A stretch of 64,000 bases of DNA from Anoplopoma fimbria (taxonomy: Eukaryota > Chordata > Actinopteri > Perciformes > Anoplopomatidae): NCBI RefSeq assembly GCF_027596085.1, contig NC_072450.1:31649676-31713675 (forward strand), in the 5' to 3' direction. The notes under the pieces were generated by a model. The model was not told the DNA's origin and ran no database searches. It worked only from the letters and a program-made list of their open reading frames with translations. The position numbers and the translations under genes were made by a program. Of the stretch, positions 51,796 to 64,000 are shown in pieces (within the stretch, counting starts at the first letter, position 1; each line of letters opens with the position of its first letter).

Positions 51796-52600
51796 CATGT
51801 TCTAAATTGACTCAAAAAGCAGGCCTCTACTCTCCTCCACTCTGAAAGCGTCATTAACACAGCACTCCGACTCCACTGTGATTGCGACGTTGTCAAAGGC
51901 ATCTTGAGGACACAACACAGGGCCACAGTGTGTCCATCCCAGCATGCACCTCCCAATTAGCCAACTCAGCTCCTTTTTTTTTTCTTTTTGCTCGCAGGAT
52001 TTCAGGAGTCTTGTAATTTTCATGCAAAAACCGCCCGAGATCAAACGGCCTCTGCCCTAATCCCCCCGGAGTCGAAACCTGGGGAGTGTGATCCTTATCG
52101 ACAAACGCTGAGCAGGCGCAGAGTAGGAACCCATTATGTATGCACAGAGACCTTCCTCACATGCATTTTCTCTCCACGCCCGTGATGAAACGAAGTCAGG
52201 AATCCCGCCCCTACTTTTGCGTCGTAAACGTTCACGCACACGTATTCCTGATCTGAATATCTGCTTGATCTGGCGCTGGTATTTGCTGGAGTTACACAGC
52301 ACGCTGCTCAGTTAAACCCCTCCACCGTATTTCCATCTGCGTGTTACCTGCATATGCTCTGTTCACAAATCCCCAGAGATCATTCCTCAAAAGCCTCCGC
52401 AGCTGAATAACAGGATAATAAATGGATTATTATGACTATTGTTGAGCTAAACTGACGTATAGACGGCGGCGACATCACACACATGATCTATTGTCTTTAG
52501 CGGGGTGTGCGCGAGCAGCAGCATGTGCTTTACTATGAGGACAAGTGTACTGTAGGATTCAGCTGTGCAAACAGGACAACAGGAGAGCCTCTCACGCATT

Positions 52601-52640
<40 letters not shown>

Positions 52641-52836
52641 CAGCACTCAGCGGTGACTAGGAAGGCCGTTGTCAGAAAACTAATAAAGAGGTTGCTGCGC
52701 TGTGGTAATTACACATCCCAGGATATCAGCACGGTATTTATAAAAAAAACACCGGGCATCTACAAAGCAGGAAAGGTCATCAAGGCAGATATGACATTAG
52801 CATTTTGACTGCACACTCATGGCACGGACATGCGGT

Positions 52837-52883
<47 letters not shown>

Positions 52884-53668
52884 CACACAGGTAGAACAGG
52901 CACACTAAAAGGATAATGTCATGTTTTCTTATCTGGCCACTCAGTGAGACGCATAGACAATGTGTGTTTGCAAGTTGCATCTGTGTTTATGTGCCCGCGC
53001 GCTACTGCGTGCATGGAGGGACGCTGATAAACATGCCACACATCTTGGCAAGTGGTGATTCAAGCAGGCGCCGGCTTCTGTAAACACTGTTTGCTGCACA
53101 GATTGAGATGGGGTGGGTGGGGAGGCTGTGTGACTGTTCCCATCCAGATGGAAGGCTACAATGGTTTTGGGGTTGGCCCAGGTCGTTCTCCCCCTTCGAT
53201 GACAAACCATTCAAAGATCTGTGGAGCCATTGAAAAAATATCGCCGCCTCACCGCAGCAGCTTCCAGCCTTCATCGGCATCTATGGCAGCAACGTGACGA
53301 CGACGAAACACAGAAAGCTACATGAAAAGGCACCGTGCCATTTTGCAGAGTGTTCCTCCTCTTAGAGGCGAGGAGTCATCTCATGAGACTCGGAGGGTGT
53401 TCCCTCCAAGACACAGCTCCTCGTTTTTGTGAAATTTCAAAGTAACTGTATGCTTCTTGTGTTCTCCGCTCACTACTTAAAGAGAATTTCCTCAAAAGGA
53501 TAATATTGTTGACAATGTTGTATTTTTAGATACTCATTTCAATGCCTGACTCAAATGGCATTCTTAATCGTACAAGTGAATAACAAATGGAGCTTTTATT
53601 TTGTTTCAGCACTATTTTTGTAGTACATTGGCAAAAAAACAACAACCAAAAAACACCATTAATTATTA
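51000..53668. other. Intronic stretch with several microsatellites
   Basis: It contains a C-rich tract (about 51530-51556), (GT)n at 51744-51790 with one GGC break, (AC)n at 52603-52636 and (AC)n at 52838-52879. No gene or element is otherwise recognised. Confidence 0.6.
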
Positions 53669-53886
53669 ATGGCAGCACAGTGGTGCTGCATGCAGGTTAA
53701 CTGGTGAACTGGACATTCTAAATTGCCTGTATGTGTGAATGTGGGTGTGAATGTGTCAAAGTCTGTTGAGCCCTGTGATAGATTGGCAGCATTTGAGGGT
53801 GTACCCCTGCCTCATGCCCAGTGCATGCTGGGACTGCTGCCAGCCCTCTGTGTCCCTGAGCAGGATACGCTTAGGAGATGGATAGC
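53669..53886 (+). mobile_element. SINE/L2-like tail fragment, internally deleted
   Basis: 'ggcagcacagtggtg' resembles the head of a common fish element and is joined directly to its 3' part: 'gcatgcaggttaactggtga', 'ctaaattgcctgtatgtgtg', 'gccctgtgatagattggcag', 'gggtgtacccctgcc', 'ctgagcaggatacgctta' and 'gatggatag'. Roughly 150 bp expected between head and tail is missing. No coding capacity. Confidence 0.65.
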
Positions 53887-53922
53887 TCTGTTATAATAAC
53901 AAAACAGCATCCGGTTCTGAAA

Positions 53923-54507
53923 AGTGAAGCCAATGAGGAAGTGCCATAAACTTGAATTACTTATTATGACCATCAGGGGGCGACTCCTCTGGTTGTATAG
54001 AAGTCTATGAGAAAATGACTCTACTTCTCTCTTGATTTATTCCCTCAGTAAACATTGTAAACATGAGTTTATGGTCTCAATCTCTAGTTTCAAGTCTTCT
54101 TCAATACAGCATGATGTTCATTTAGTAAATTATGGTCAATTTAGAGTCAAATAGAGCATGAAGCAGGGAATGCTTTAGGGCGGGGCTACCTTGTGATTGA
54201 CAGGCCGCTACAGAAGATAGTGGTATTGGTAGTTGTCCGTGTTTTCTTCTTAAACTTTAAACCTTTTACAGTGTGTTTTCTGTTAATTGAAACACTTCTT
54301 CCTGCCACAAATTCGCATTCAGCATTCGGTTATACTTAGCTCCGCTCTTGCGTGTCAGTTCTGGTTCTAAAAAAAACAAGATGGTGAGCGCTGATACAAC
54401 CAAGATGGCCACAGCCAAATAACTGAACTTGAGGCTTCTAAACCAAAGTCCAAAGACCCTTGGGGGACATCCTGGTGAGTGCGTCCAATTCATATATACA
54501 ATCTATG
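53923..54507 (-). mobile_element. MITE-like element, 'catagactgtatataa' family, longest copy
   Basis: Reverse complement starts 'catagattgtatatatgaat' and ends 'cctcattggcttcact', matching the copy at 8579-8962 at both ends. It keeps about 200 bp absent from that copy, including 'gccatcttggttgtatcag'. It lies 36 bp from the SINE/L2 fragment. It has no transposase; the 75-codon frame inside it is not conserved in the other copies. Confidence 0.75.
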
Positions 54508-57500
54508 TTTATTTTATTTAAAATGTAACTGAAATGAAAGTTCATTTTTGCTAAGAAGTGAGTACACTAGTCAATAATTTATTGGTCAAAATGAGGACAT
54601 TTTGGTCTGTTCTTCTGCTGTGACAGCAGGCAGTACAATTATGTATGTATTCATAGAGTCTGCATGAAACTTTTCTTTCGACTGACAATGTCAGTACTGG
54701 AAGTTGATTGGTGCGATTTCTGTGTGAGCCAGCAGTAACACGTATTTGTTATTTTACTTTTATTCAAATGGCTACACGGATAAACAGCTAGTGGTTGTGA
54801 ATAGTTAGACAAATCAAATCAAATCAACCTCTCAAAATGAACATACATACATACATACATACAGTTTTCTTAGATACCGTACGAACTGTTTGTTGAAAAC
54901 AGGGATCAACATTTAAGCAGAGTGAGCTGTTCTCCAGTCAGTTAACATCTTGTCTGCTGCCATGGGAGCATGAGGCTGAGGCGCTGTTTCCACAAATATG
55001 TACAAAAATAAATTCATCCTCTTTTGAAAAACACAACAAAAATATGCAAAATAGCCGCAGTATAATCATAGCTAATACCACAAAAAGTGAAATTCAAACT
55101 TCAGTTCAACTTTAAGTTTTGTTGAGAATAACTTCCTTGTTGGTAATTTCTCAATAAAAAAAACACTCGACATGGTTTAATCTGGTGTGATCTGGCTGTC
55201 ACCCAGTCGTAGGCAGTCAACCTACACAGCCCCATCACATTCAAACACTGTGATAACTTAACTAAATGCTCGCACTGCTCCAACATTACACCAGTCTGGT
55301 CTTTCATCAAATTCATCTGCGATGATGTTACACTAATTGGATGTTCTATTATTCATAATAGCAGAAGTTTTTCTTGGAACTCTGCCTTTCATTAAAACAC
55401 AATAGAAGACGACCGGACGCTGGCAAAGATTTAGTTAATATTTCATCAGATAGACGATCGCTGCATGTCCGATCCACAAGCACAACAACGGGCAGTTGCA
55501 GCCAGGATAAAGGCAATTAGCCAGACTTCCATAACAGACGGCCTCTACCCCCTAAAAGCTTTTCACATATTTCTGGCATCCTCTATTCACTGTCCCTCAA
55601 CACCTCATTTGGTTGCCATCGAGAGAGTCGGTGGCAGCTGAGAGGGGCCGACGTAACGCGCCGTGTCCCTCGTTGTGCACGGCGTCCGCCGGCGGACAAA
55701 AGCACACACACCAGGATTCCTGGAGAACAATCCTAACATCCTAACACGCACGGCCATGATTCCCATTAAGCATTCATGATTCATCTGGATTTTATATTAT
55801 AACGTTCTGAATTTTTCATGCATCTGCACCCCTCTCCTCATCCACTTCCCACCACCCCCCTCTTTTCTGATCTGGAAAAAAAAAAGGAGAATTAATCAAA
55901 CATTGGAGGAAAAGTGTCACTTTCACAAAAACACGCAAAGAAGTGTGTGTTTCCATCATCACCACCTGCTTGTTACATCCAGGGTATTTTTTTTTCTTGA
56001 AGTCAGTTTATTTATAAGGCTCAGGCTAGATGTATCACATGCACCTTGGAGACACAAACACGAGGAAGAGGCATTAATGGAGGGATACAGGTGTCTTCAC
56101 AGGTAGAGTGTCGGAGTCGGGTTGGAGAATATAGAATGGGGGGTGTGTGTGTGTGTGTGTGTGTGTGGGCGCTGCCCTTTTACGTTACGCCTCCCCTCCC
56201 GTGGCTATTATTTCAGCTCATCTTTTGTTCTTTCTGCAGAAGGGATCATTAAACCGAAATAATTCATTTGTGAGAAAGGTCAAAGCCACAGTCTGTCGGC
56301 ACCCAGATACCAGAATCAGGAGTGGTTGCATTGAGGGAGAGAAAAAAAGTAAAGGAGGAGCATTGATTCTCGTGTGTGTGTGTGTTTTTTTTATTGTCAA
56401 ATCCATGATTGAGGTGAGCAACCTTCTGCCATACACTCAGCGGTGATGATAATCATCATCTTTAATACCTGTTATAGGTGAAGACACCGATCTTCAAGGA
56501 AATGTCACATCCACTGTTTACCGAGGACGCTTTGTTGTTATTATTATTATGTTGTACGAGGCGGGTGAGCGAGCTGGGGAAGGAACTAGGGAAGTAGTGA
56601 GTAGGGGGGGAAGTAAGGAGGCGGAGGAAGCGGTTTGAGGACTGTCATCTTTTAAGTGCCAGAAATAGGCTCTCACTCCCCCCCTCATTGTCTCCCAGGC
56701 CTCCAGCCCACGTGCTCACAGCTAACCGTGAAGCCAAAACGCACATCCAGTCGCACAATAACAACATCCGTTCTTAACAAGATTACTCCCGCAGTCCCAG
56801 TTTGGCTGATGGGACGTGCATGGGAGCAGAGGCACAGGGATAAGCCGCCTGCGGCATTTCACATACGCTGGGCTCCATCCATAGGAGAGGAGCCGCCTGG
56901 GGAGCGGAGCCAAACAATGAGCCCATAAGAGCACACTGGCTCAGGGAGCGGGGTCTTTAGCTGCCGCCGCCGCCGCTGTGCCCACAACTACGATGTCAGA
57001 GGCAAGGGCCAATTAGCAGGTTTTAGATAATGATAATCTTTTGATTTGAATAATCAGATTTGAATAATTGTAACCTCATTTACTGCTACCGACGCCTGGC
57101 CGGTGTTTTGACTGGGAAACACAGCTCGGCTTCATAAGTAAGCAGAATGTCCCAACATCAGGCTCTTTAACGCTGCCTTATTTTAGTCTGCTGCCTGTTA
57201 TGAAAATATGATTACACACAGCGCCGTGTTTTTGTAATCAACAACTGTTTAAATGTCAGCACGAGACAAAGGCCGGAGTGGCTTAAACCCGTCAGATTGC
57301 AAATGCGTCTCTTGATGCTCTGAGGAAGATGTAATCCAAACAAGGCAACGGTTTCGAAAAGGGAACCAGACTAACTTAGCCGAAGAGGCACACGAGCCAA
57401 GCTTTCGAGGTGAAGTGCTTTAATTCCTATAAATTAGTTAGAGCAAAGTTCAAGGCAGAAAGCCAGAGCATTTAGCCTGCTAAGCGCTCCACCTCCGCAC

Positions 57501-57759
57501 AGGCCAGGCCCGGTGAGCCTGAGAGTGTGAGGGAGGAGATGAGAGGAGAGGGGGAGGGAAAGCAGTTAAAGGGGGCTGGGGTGTTGCGGGGGAGTGTTGG
57601 ACTTAATGAGAGGAGGGGGGGGGCTTTTTCATGATTTCCACAGGAAGAGTTTGACTAACTGAAAAAACACTGACGCGTTAGAGGGCTAATCGCGGCGGCG
57701 CGGTCCAAGGTGAGACCATAAAGGGCCTGTTTGCTATGAATTAGCACCCCCCCCCCCCC

Positions 57760-57799
<40 letters not shown>

Positions 57800-58613
57800 T
57801 GAACTCCTCACCGTACAACATGGATTTAATCACGCGGAGCCACAGATGTGAGTGATAGCGGCGAGCTTGTTGTTTAGCTCAGGGACTCTGAAGCCGCGCG
57901 ATGGATGTGCTTTCCTGTTAAATTATAATTGCAGCTGATGCATGTACACAGGAGAGCTTCCGGGGATCGTGGACGGGACGCGTCATGTGCCTCCTTACGA
58001 TACACTCAGCTGAAACATGATTTTTCAGCTCCCCTATGAAAATAGGCAGGGAAAGGAAAAAAAATGCAGTAACAGTATGTGATTTAATGCACGGCGGTCG
58101 CTGGGTGCATGTGAGAGGAAATGCGGGACATTAGGGGGGGGGGGCGCGTATTTGTGCGCGTGGGTGTGTTCAGAAAGACATAAAGAGAATGAGTGATATT
58201 TAAAAAAAATGAAAATTGACTGCCAGATCTGAGCGTACTCCACAGTGCTTCTATTAAATGATCACTGACAGGCTGGTAATATGACTTGGCAATAACATTT
58301 AAGATACAAGCAACGGCGACACGAAAAGCAATAATGCCAGTGAGGATGAGGTCACCGGCAAAGTGGAAAATACCACAGAATTCACACTGCCATTTCTGCT
58401 CCAAACAAATAGAGAGCAGTATAGAGAGGAATCTTTCATGGCGATGACTCCACTGACACTCCAGCAAATGTTTGCAAAGACACACCGGCTACAAAGCTTC
58501 ATGGACACGCTGTATTTACTGGTGCACACATAACCCTCGTGTCTAAATATACTCCATCCAAGCCTATCTCATTTTTGTCCATAACACCAATAACTGAACA
58601 AAGTACTGTAAGA

Positions 58614-58656
<43 letters not shown>

Positions 58657-60129
58657 ACATGCACGTACGCAGCTTGTTAATGGGGACCAGGACGACAACA
58701 CAGAGCCATAGACAACCTGTCAAGCTCTTGGAGGGCAGCACTAATGTGATCCCACAGCTCTATCAGAGCCACCGCTGGGCCCAGTGTTTTATTACAGACC
58801 GGGAGGGACAGACAGAGGGAGAGATTGGAAAGGTAGAGGGAGACTGTGACCATGGAGCCATTGATATAATGGCCCTGCCGGCATTAGTGATATACTGTAC
58901 AGGTGAGCCTGGGGGAGAGAGGGGAAGCACGGTTAACAGAGAGGGAAAGGAGGTAGAGGGATTGTAAGCATGTTTCTTTTTTTTCTCTCTTTCTTTCCTA
59001 AATTACACAAGAGGAGGGGATGGAGATCTAAGAGCTGAGAGACAGAGGAGCTGCTGGTACACTGCAGCTCAATACGGATCTTTGTGGTGCTGCCTGAAGA
59101 GAGATTACAGAGCTGTATTCCAGGAGCTGTTGTGGGTGTGAGAAACCGAATGGCATGAAACGAAGTCCAACAAACATTGACGAGGCTTTCCAATCCTGGA
59201 TTTAATGACAGCTTTCTTTTTTTTCCCCCCCGATTCAACCCTCTCCCGCTATGGCACCGGAACCTGTGTCTAATTTGGGCTATATTTCAGAATGTATTAT
59301 ATCCGAGCCAACGCTTATAATTTATGTGTCATAATGGCTATCAATCACTCGCAATAATTCGGATAATATTCTTGTTAACTCCCACTCCTCCATCCATCAA
59401 TCAAAGGCAGAGCCAAATTCACGCTCAACCGTTTGAGCCAGAGGGAATGGAGATAAAGGTTGGGGACCTTCGCTAATCGGGGGGTGGTGGTGGTGGTGGT
59501 AAGGGGGTAATGACAGATGGGCAGTTGAGAAAAGGGGTATCAACCTTCAGTCCGTTGTAAACCAGCATCAGCAGGGGCCTCCGGCAGCACCGGGGAGTCT
59601 CAGGGCTGCATTCAGGACTCAATCCCTCCTTAGCTGTGACTCGCTGCCCTTCGCGTTGCCGAAGCCAGACACTTAGAGAAAATTTGAACAATATCATTGT
59701 ACTGCACCCCATCGGCCCTGGAGGCAAGCTTACTCGGGCTCAAGAGTCACTCTCTCCATAATCACCCCGTCACAGAGAGGGGGAAAGAGGTGGAGGTGGG
59801 GGACAGAGACCGAGACCGAGAGAGGAATCCAGCCGAGCAGAAGTAGCTCACGTCAGTATTTATAGACTCATGTCCCACATCTTGTACTGGCAGTCCAAAG
59901 TGCACAAAGCAACAAAAGGAACACAAAGTTATGGATTGAATTTGGTCCTAGTCGAGGTGGTAAACATAGAATATCTGTGAGCCGTGGAAATTCCACATTA
60001 TCGCACCGTTCAGTAAATGAATAAATACATATTAAGGACACTTGCTTTTTACGAGGAAAACTCTGAGCAAATGGATCCAAGCTGTAGTCTCTTATCACCT
60101 GAATGTACCTGTAAAGGGGTAGAAGCCAA
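54508..60129. other. Intronic stretch with microsatellites
   Basis: It holds (CATA)n at 54841-54862, (GT)n at 56142-56167, a C16 run into (AC)n at 57747-57792, a G run at about 58134-58144, (AC)n at 58614-58654 and (GGT)n at about 59482-59500. 57000-57480 is even in composition and unremarkable. No gene is supported. Confidence 0.6.
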
Positions 60130-60410
60130 GGTTACAATATTGTGACCCTAGTTCTATACGCACTAGTATACTGGGAATAATACTCTCCTCTATCACAAGC
60201 ACGCATTCGCCCACCGAAAATTTGCATAAGCGTAGCTGGCAAATCAGGACGTACCTACACAAATATATGTCGACGTCACAGTACATAGGGCAGCACCACC
60301 CGCTGCCTCTAATCCCACACCCTCTGCAGGTAGCAGCCTAGGAGCTGCACAGCCCCCTTGGTAGAGGGCTCCACCTGTGATTATAGAACTAGGGTTAAAA
60401 TATAGTAACC
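60130..60410. mobile_element. 281 bp MITE with 28 bp terminal inverted repeats
   Basis: The left end (60130-60157, starts ggttacaatattgtgaccct) and the reverse complement of the right end (60383-60410, starts ggttactatattttaaccct) agree at 25 of 28 positions. The inside has no open frame and includes 'tcgacgtcac'. I did not find a clear target-site duplication. No second copy in the window. Confidence 0.7.
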
Positions 60411-61922
60411 TGTTCTGACTCAAACTGGCTCTGCCCTCTACTGACCTCTATTGGGCGGAGCCTAACGAAAACACACCATGCCGCTACATGACATCGACCC
60501 AGCCACACTGATCTTGAACGCCACAGCCGGCCCACTTCTTATGATACGCTTACGTATGTTCTAACAGGGCGAATGCGTTCTTGTGATTGGAGGAGAGGAT
60601 TACCCATAGAGTCCATTAGAGGGTTCAGCCTGTGTGAGTTAGATCAAGAAGGAAACCATTTCAGACTAATCACTACTGGGAAGGGCTCTTCAATTTTGAG
60701 GGGGGAGCACAGCAAACATCACTCACATTATATAATATCCCCTCGGCCTCCAGGAGAAGGCCCGGCAGACTTCCATTACACCACCAGTCTGATACTACTG
60801 TGGCCCTTCTTGTTGGGAATCCTGTCAAACTGCTTGTTTGGAAGAATGAAGCCTGTGTTTCTCTCCCCCAGCACACACAAAGACAAAGCCATTTCCTTTC
60901 TTCCGAACATATCCATTTTTCTTTGCTGAATCAATAATCAAAGTCTTTTTCTTCCCTTTCTGTATCACTGTCAGTCCTGCAGTTCAGTTGAGTTGATGAA
61001 TATTAATGGTTGATTATGAATTCTCTTTGTGTGGAAAAACACATACTATGCCGTGGTGGATAACAGTGTTGGACAATGGGATGAGGGATCAGTCAGTTTA
61101 CCACATCTGCACTACAATTGGGCCGGCTGGAATCCATCATTATCAATCCTCACACAAGATATGCTAATTGATCGCCGGCAAGTAAATGCGTCTTAAAAGT
61201 TGCGTCTGAGGCTGTTAGATATGGCGGCGCTAACTGCCATCAATCTGCCTCGCACTACAAAGCAAAGAATTCTGATTTCGCTTTGGTGCAAACACAGCAA
61301 TTTGTTCACTTGTTTGTCTTTTAGTTTCGAGCAATGTCGTGCCTTTAATGGGCCCGTTGTAAATGAGCTTCTTCTTTGTGGGTTTGAATAATTGAAACGG
61401 CGTGTGATCAAAGAGGAAAAAAATGGCGGGGAAAACATGGCTGACGTTAATTGTGTCGGGTGTGGATAGGCCTCATGCCCAAAAACAAAGAAAGCTCTTC
61501 AAAAAGTCGACAACTACCTCATAAACTAACGACGCTGATTTAAATTTTAAAACCCAAGCTAAACTTTACCATCATGGTTTCGCAATGTTAAATCAAGAGC
61601 TGCTTGCCTTCCAATGGCCTACATGAGAGTCTTTACTCGCTCAAGTGGCATCTCCCACTCGTCGTCAACAGTGGGCCAACGCACCCCCCCCGCTCAGTCA
61701 GGGCCCGCCGTTACGTTGGAGCCTATCTACCTTCAACACTCCATTTGCCTATTTCTACCTTTAATGACGGGTTATTTCTGAACCCGTCCCCCAGCTCACG
61801 GTGAGTAATCCTTAAAATCCCTTCCAATGCCGTGTTCGTTTTAAGCTACAGCCTGAGCAACAAGCTTTTCACAGCTGTCTCCCCTGCTTCACTTTAACAG
61901 GTACTGTATGTCTGCCCCCCCC

Positions 61923-61972
<50 letters not shown>

Positions 61973-64000
61973 GACGCCATCAGGACTGACGGAGCACGCC
62001 GCTCAGTGAATCACAATGTCAAGAGAAAAAAAAAAAACGACACGCCGGGAACAGCGAAATGGGAAGGGGGGTGCTGTCACGCCTTGTGGCCGTCCTTCCT
62101 CGTTCCTCCACAGCCTCCTCCTCCTCCTCCTCTAAACACTCCCACCCCCACCCCCACTGCTTTCCTGCATTTATGCTAATAGTCTCCGCTGAGAGAGAAC
62201 ACCGAGAATGACACGGCGTTAAAAAAAAAAATTGATCGCACAATCTCTCTCTCTGTCCCTCACGCAAACACTATCTCTCACTCCGCTTCCCCGCCGTTGG
62301 TGTGGCTGAGGGGAGCCGTGGTCGCAGGAAGAAGATCGGGGGGGAGACACGTGCCTGTATAATTAAACCTCAGAGTGCAGCTGCCATAAAAAAAACCTAC
62401 GGGGTGGAAAGAGACCAATCGTGGCCTGGACTTCCTCGATAATAGGCCCACAATCACACATGCGGCGAGGAAACCTCTGCAAAATACACAGAGAGCTGTA
62501 TGAGCAATTTGAATCACACCTTCCCAACCATTTCATTCATTTTTTAATTAAGCGTGAGAAAAGGGGAAGAAAAGGGACTGAGAGCGAGAGAGAGATTTAT
62601 AGTCTTAAACCAATACCGTGCCATCTTGGTTCAACGTAGGACTTATCTCAGCTCTGCCAGGCATAGTCATGAGCACTTAACCTTGCAGTGAACGCAACCC
62701 ATCATCATCATCATCATCATCACCTCGCAAAAAGGCAATGTCGATATCTTCTTCATCCTGAGCCCCGCTCCCCTACCCTGCCCTGCCTGCGCCCGATCCA
62801 CGGATGTCCTTCGACAGGAGGGATGCTCATACCTGTGACTAACCCGTCCTACAGTCAAGTTTGTTGCGTGGCATTAGACGAGGCCTTGAGAGGAAGCATC
62901 CTTCATGCACACTCGATTCTGTGCCACCAATCCTCTGCTGACAACCCGAGGAGCATTTCACACTCGGGCCACAGGCGCACGCAGCGTAATATTCAAAGTG
63001 TGTGAGCTCATGAATCACAACTCCTTTATCCATCTAATTCTTTTGTGGCTTTCTTTTTTTCTTTTTCAAGAAACGTTTTCAGGTAAAATATCCATCATTA
63101 TATAACCAAGTTGATATCTCCCAGCTTAGACCCGACCTTTAAATTCCGAGCTCTCGTACGTTTGGTCACCGGTGAGTGCTTGTTTGTTCCAGCGTTCTGA
63201 TGAGCAGCCCTCGTCGAATCCAGCAGAGGCTCCCTAATTGACTCGACTGAAAAATTAATGCATCACTTAACAGCATTTTTGTGTTCATATGGTATTTAGA
63301 GAACACAGGTGCAAATCCCACATGGTGACAAATGTTTAATTGATGAAGCCATATGACAATGCTGGGGATAGAAGAAGAAAAAACAAAGTGAAAAAAGGAA
63401 GTGAAATTTAAAGTATTTACGTGGACCGAGTGACTTATTTTTCTCGTACAACTGAAGCTTTTTGTTACATTGCTTTCAGCTGCCATATCTGAGGGGGTTG
63501 CAAAAAAAAATATTGTACAATGCACTACAATGGCAATGTGTCATAAACAAGAAAGGCCCACCAATTAGGCACCACGACACTGTTTGCAAAAGCTATTACT
63601 GAACGAGATCAAATATGCTCGATGGCCCCGCATTCCCACCCATGCCAGAGACGCACGGTCGATATATATATTCTGGGGGAGGGAAGCGAGCGTGGCAGCC
63701 AGGCTGACTCTCCCCAGGTGAGTCCCAGCAATGAGCTGTGAACAAGCTGCTTTGGCCGCGCTGGCCAGCAGCCTTCCCCTCCACCTGCCTGACACTTCCA
63801 CACAGGCCAGGGAGCAGGTGGCCCTTAGCCGCGGGATTAGCCCGCAGTTCTGCTGGTCATAGAGCTGCAATGGTAAAAACAAAAAAGCCACCATAGCTAG
63901 AACAAACCTCACATCTATAGCTAAAGTAAACCTCTCTTATTATATGCACATTTCAAATAAAACCATGCCCTTACATAGAAAGAAATGACCTGGCAGAAAA
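60411..64000. other. Intronic stretch with microsatellites
   Basis: It holds C11 into (AC)n at 61915-61971, a (CAT)n at about 62700-62722 and an A run at 62221-62231. No exon or element is recognised through the window end. Confidence 0.6.

Larger units (their letters stand above)
28977..64000 (-). other. Upstream intron of the cadherin gene (partial, at least 35 kb)
   Basis: Transcription runs from high to low coordinates, so this segment lies 5' of the exon. I see no second cadherin exon in it; the expected preceding exon would encode the WVWNQ-type EC1 start. It is made of unique-looking sequence, microsatellites and transposon relics, each listed separately. That the whole segment is one intron is an inference from the absence of other coding sequence. 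Confidence 0.6.

Overview
This window is noncoding DNA from a ray-finned fish, most likely a percomorph teleost, with one protein-coding exon that I can support. The fish call rests on dispersed repeats I recognise as typical of teleost genomes: the 'catagactgtatataa' nonautonomous DNA transposon, the 'AAGTAC'-rich hAT-like family, the repeat with the core 'tttagcagacgcttttatcc', and a truncated SINE/L2-like tail. Very dense CA/GT microsatellites and a vertebrate split-gene layout agree with it. There are no operons, CRISPR arrays, bacterial genes or intact retroelement reading frames.

The exon is on the minus strand at 28682-28976. It is 295 nt long with a clean acceptor (tttttcctcttaattgcag) and donor (gtgagt). 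It encodes the distal part of cadherin repeat EC1, the calcium-binding DINDNPP linker and the start of EC2 of a type II classical cadherin, closest from memory to cadherin-8. Everything else in the window is best read as the two flanking introns: at least 35 kb upstream of the exon (28977-64000) and at least 28.6 kb downstream (1-28681). Very long introns around early exons are usual for type II cadherins.

The introns hold mobile-element relics and simple repeats. In 1-15 kb there are two copies of a teleost interspersed repeat, two LTR-like segments, a MITE copy and several (TG)n arrays. At 15-28 kb there are a perfect (TG)40, a second MITE copy and a 345 bp GATA/GGAT array. At 33-48 kb there are three hAT-like 'AAGTAC' fragments, a (TA)n-(GATA)n array and a composite repeat with a roughly 37 bp tandem tail. 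At 53.7-54.5 kb a truncated SINE/L2 tail lies beside the longest MITE copy. At 60.1-60.4 kb there is a 281 bp element with 28 bp terminal inverted repeats.

The most interesting non-repeat signal is at 50965-50991: a perfect palindrome of two POU octamers, one base apart, with a SOX-type ATTGTT directly beside it. It is a good candidate intronic enhancer core for a neurally expressed cadherin. I found no convincing novel gene system. The long open frames outside the exon look like chance or simple-repeat translations.
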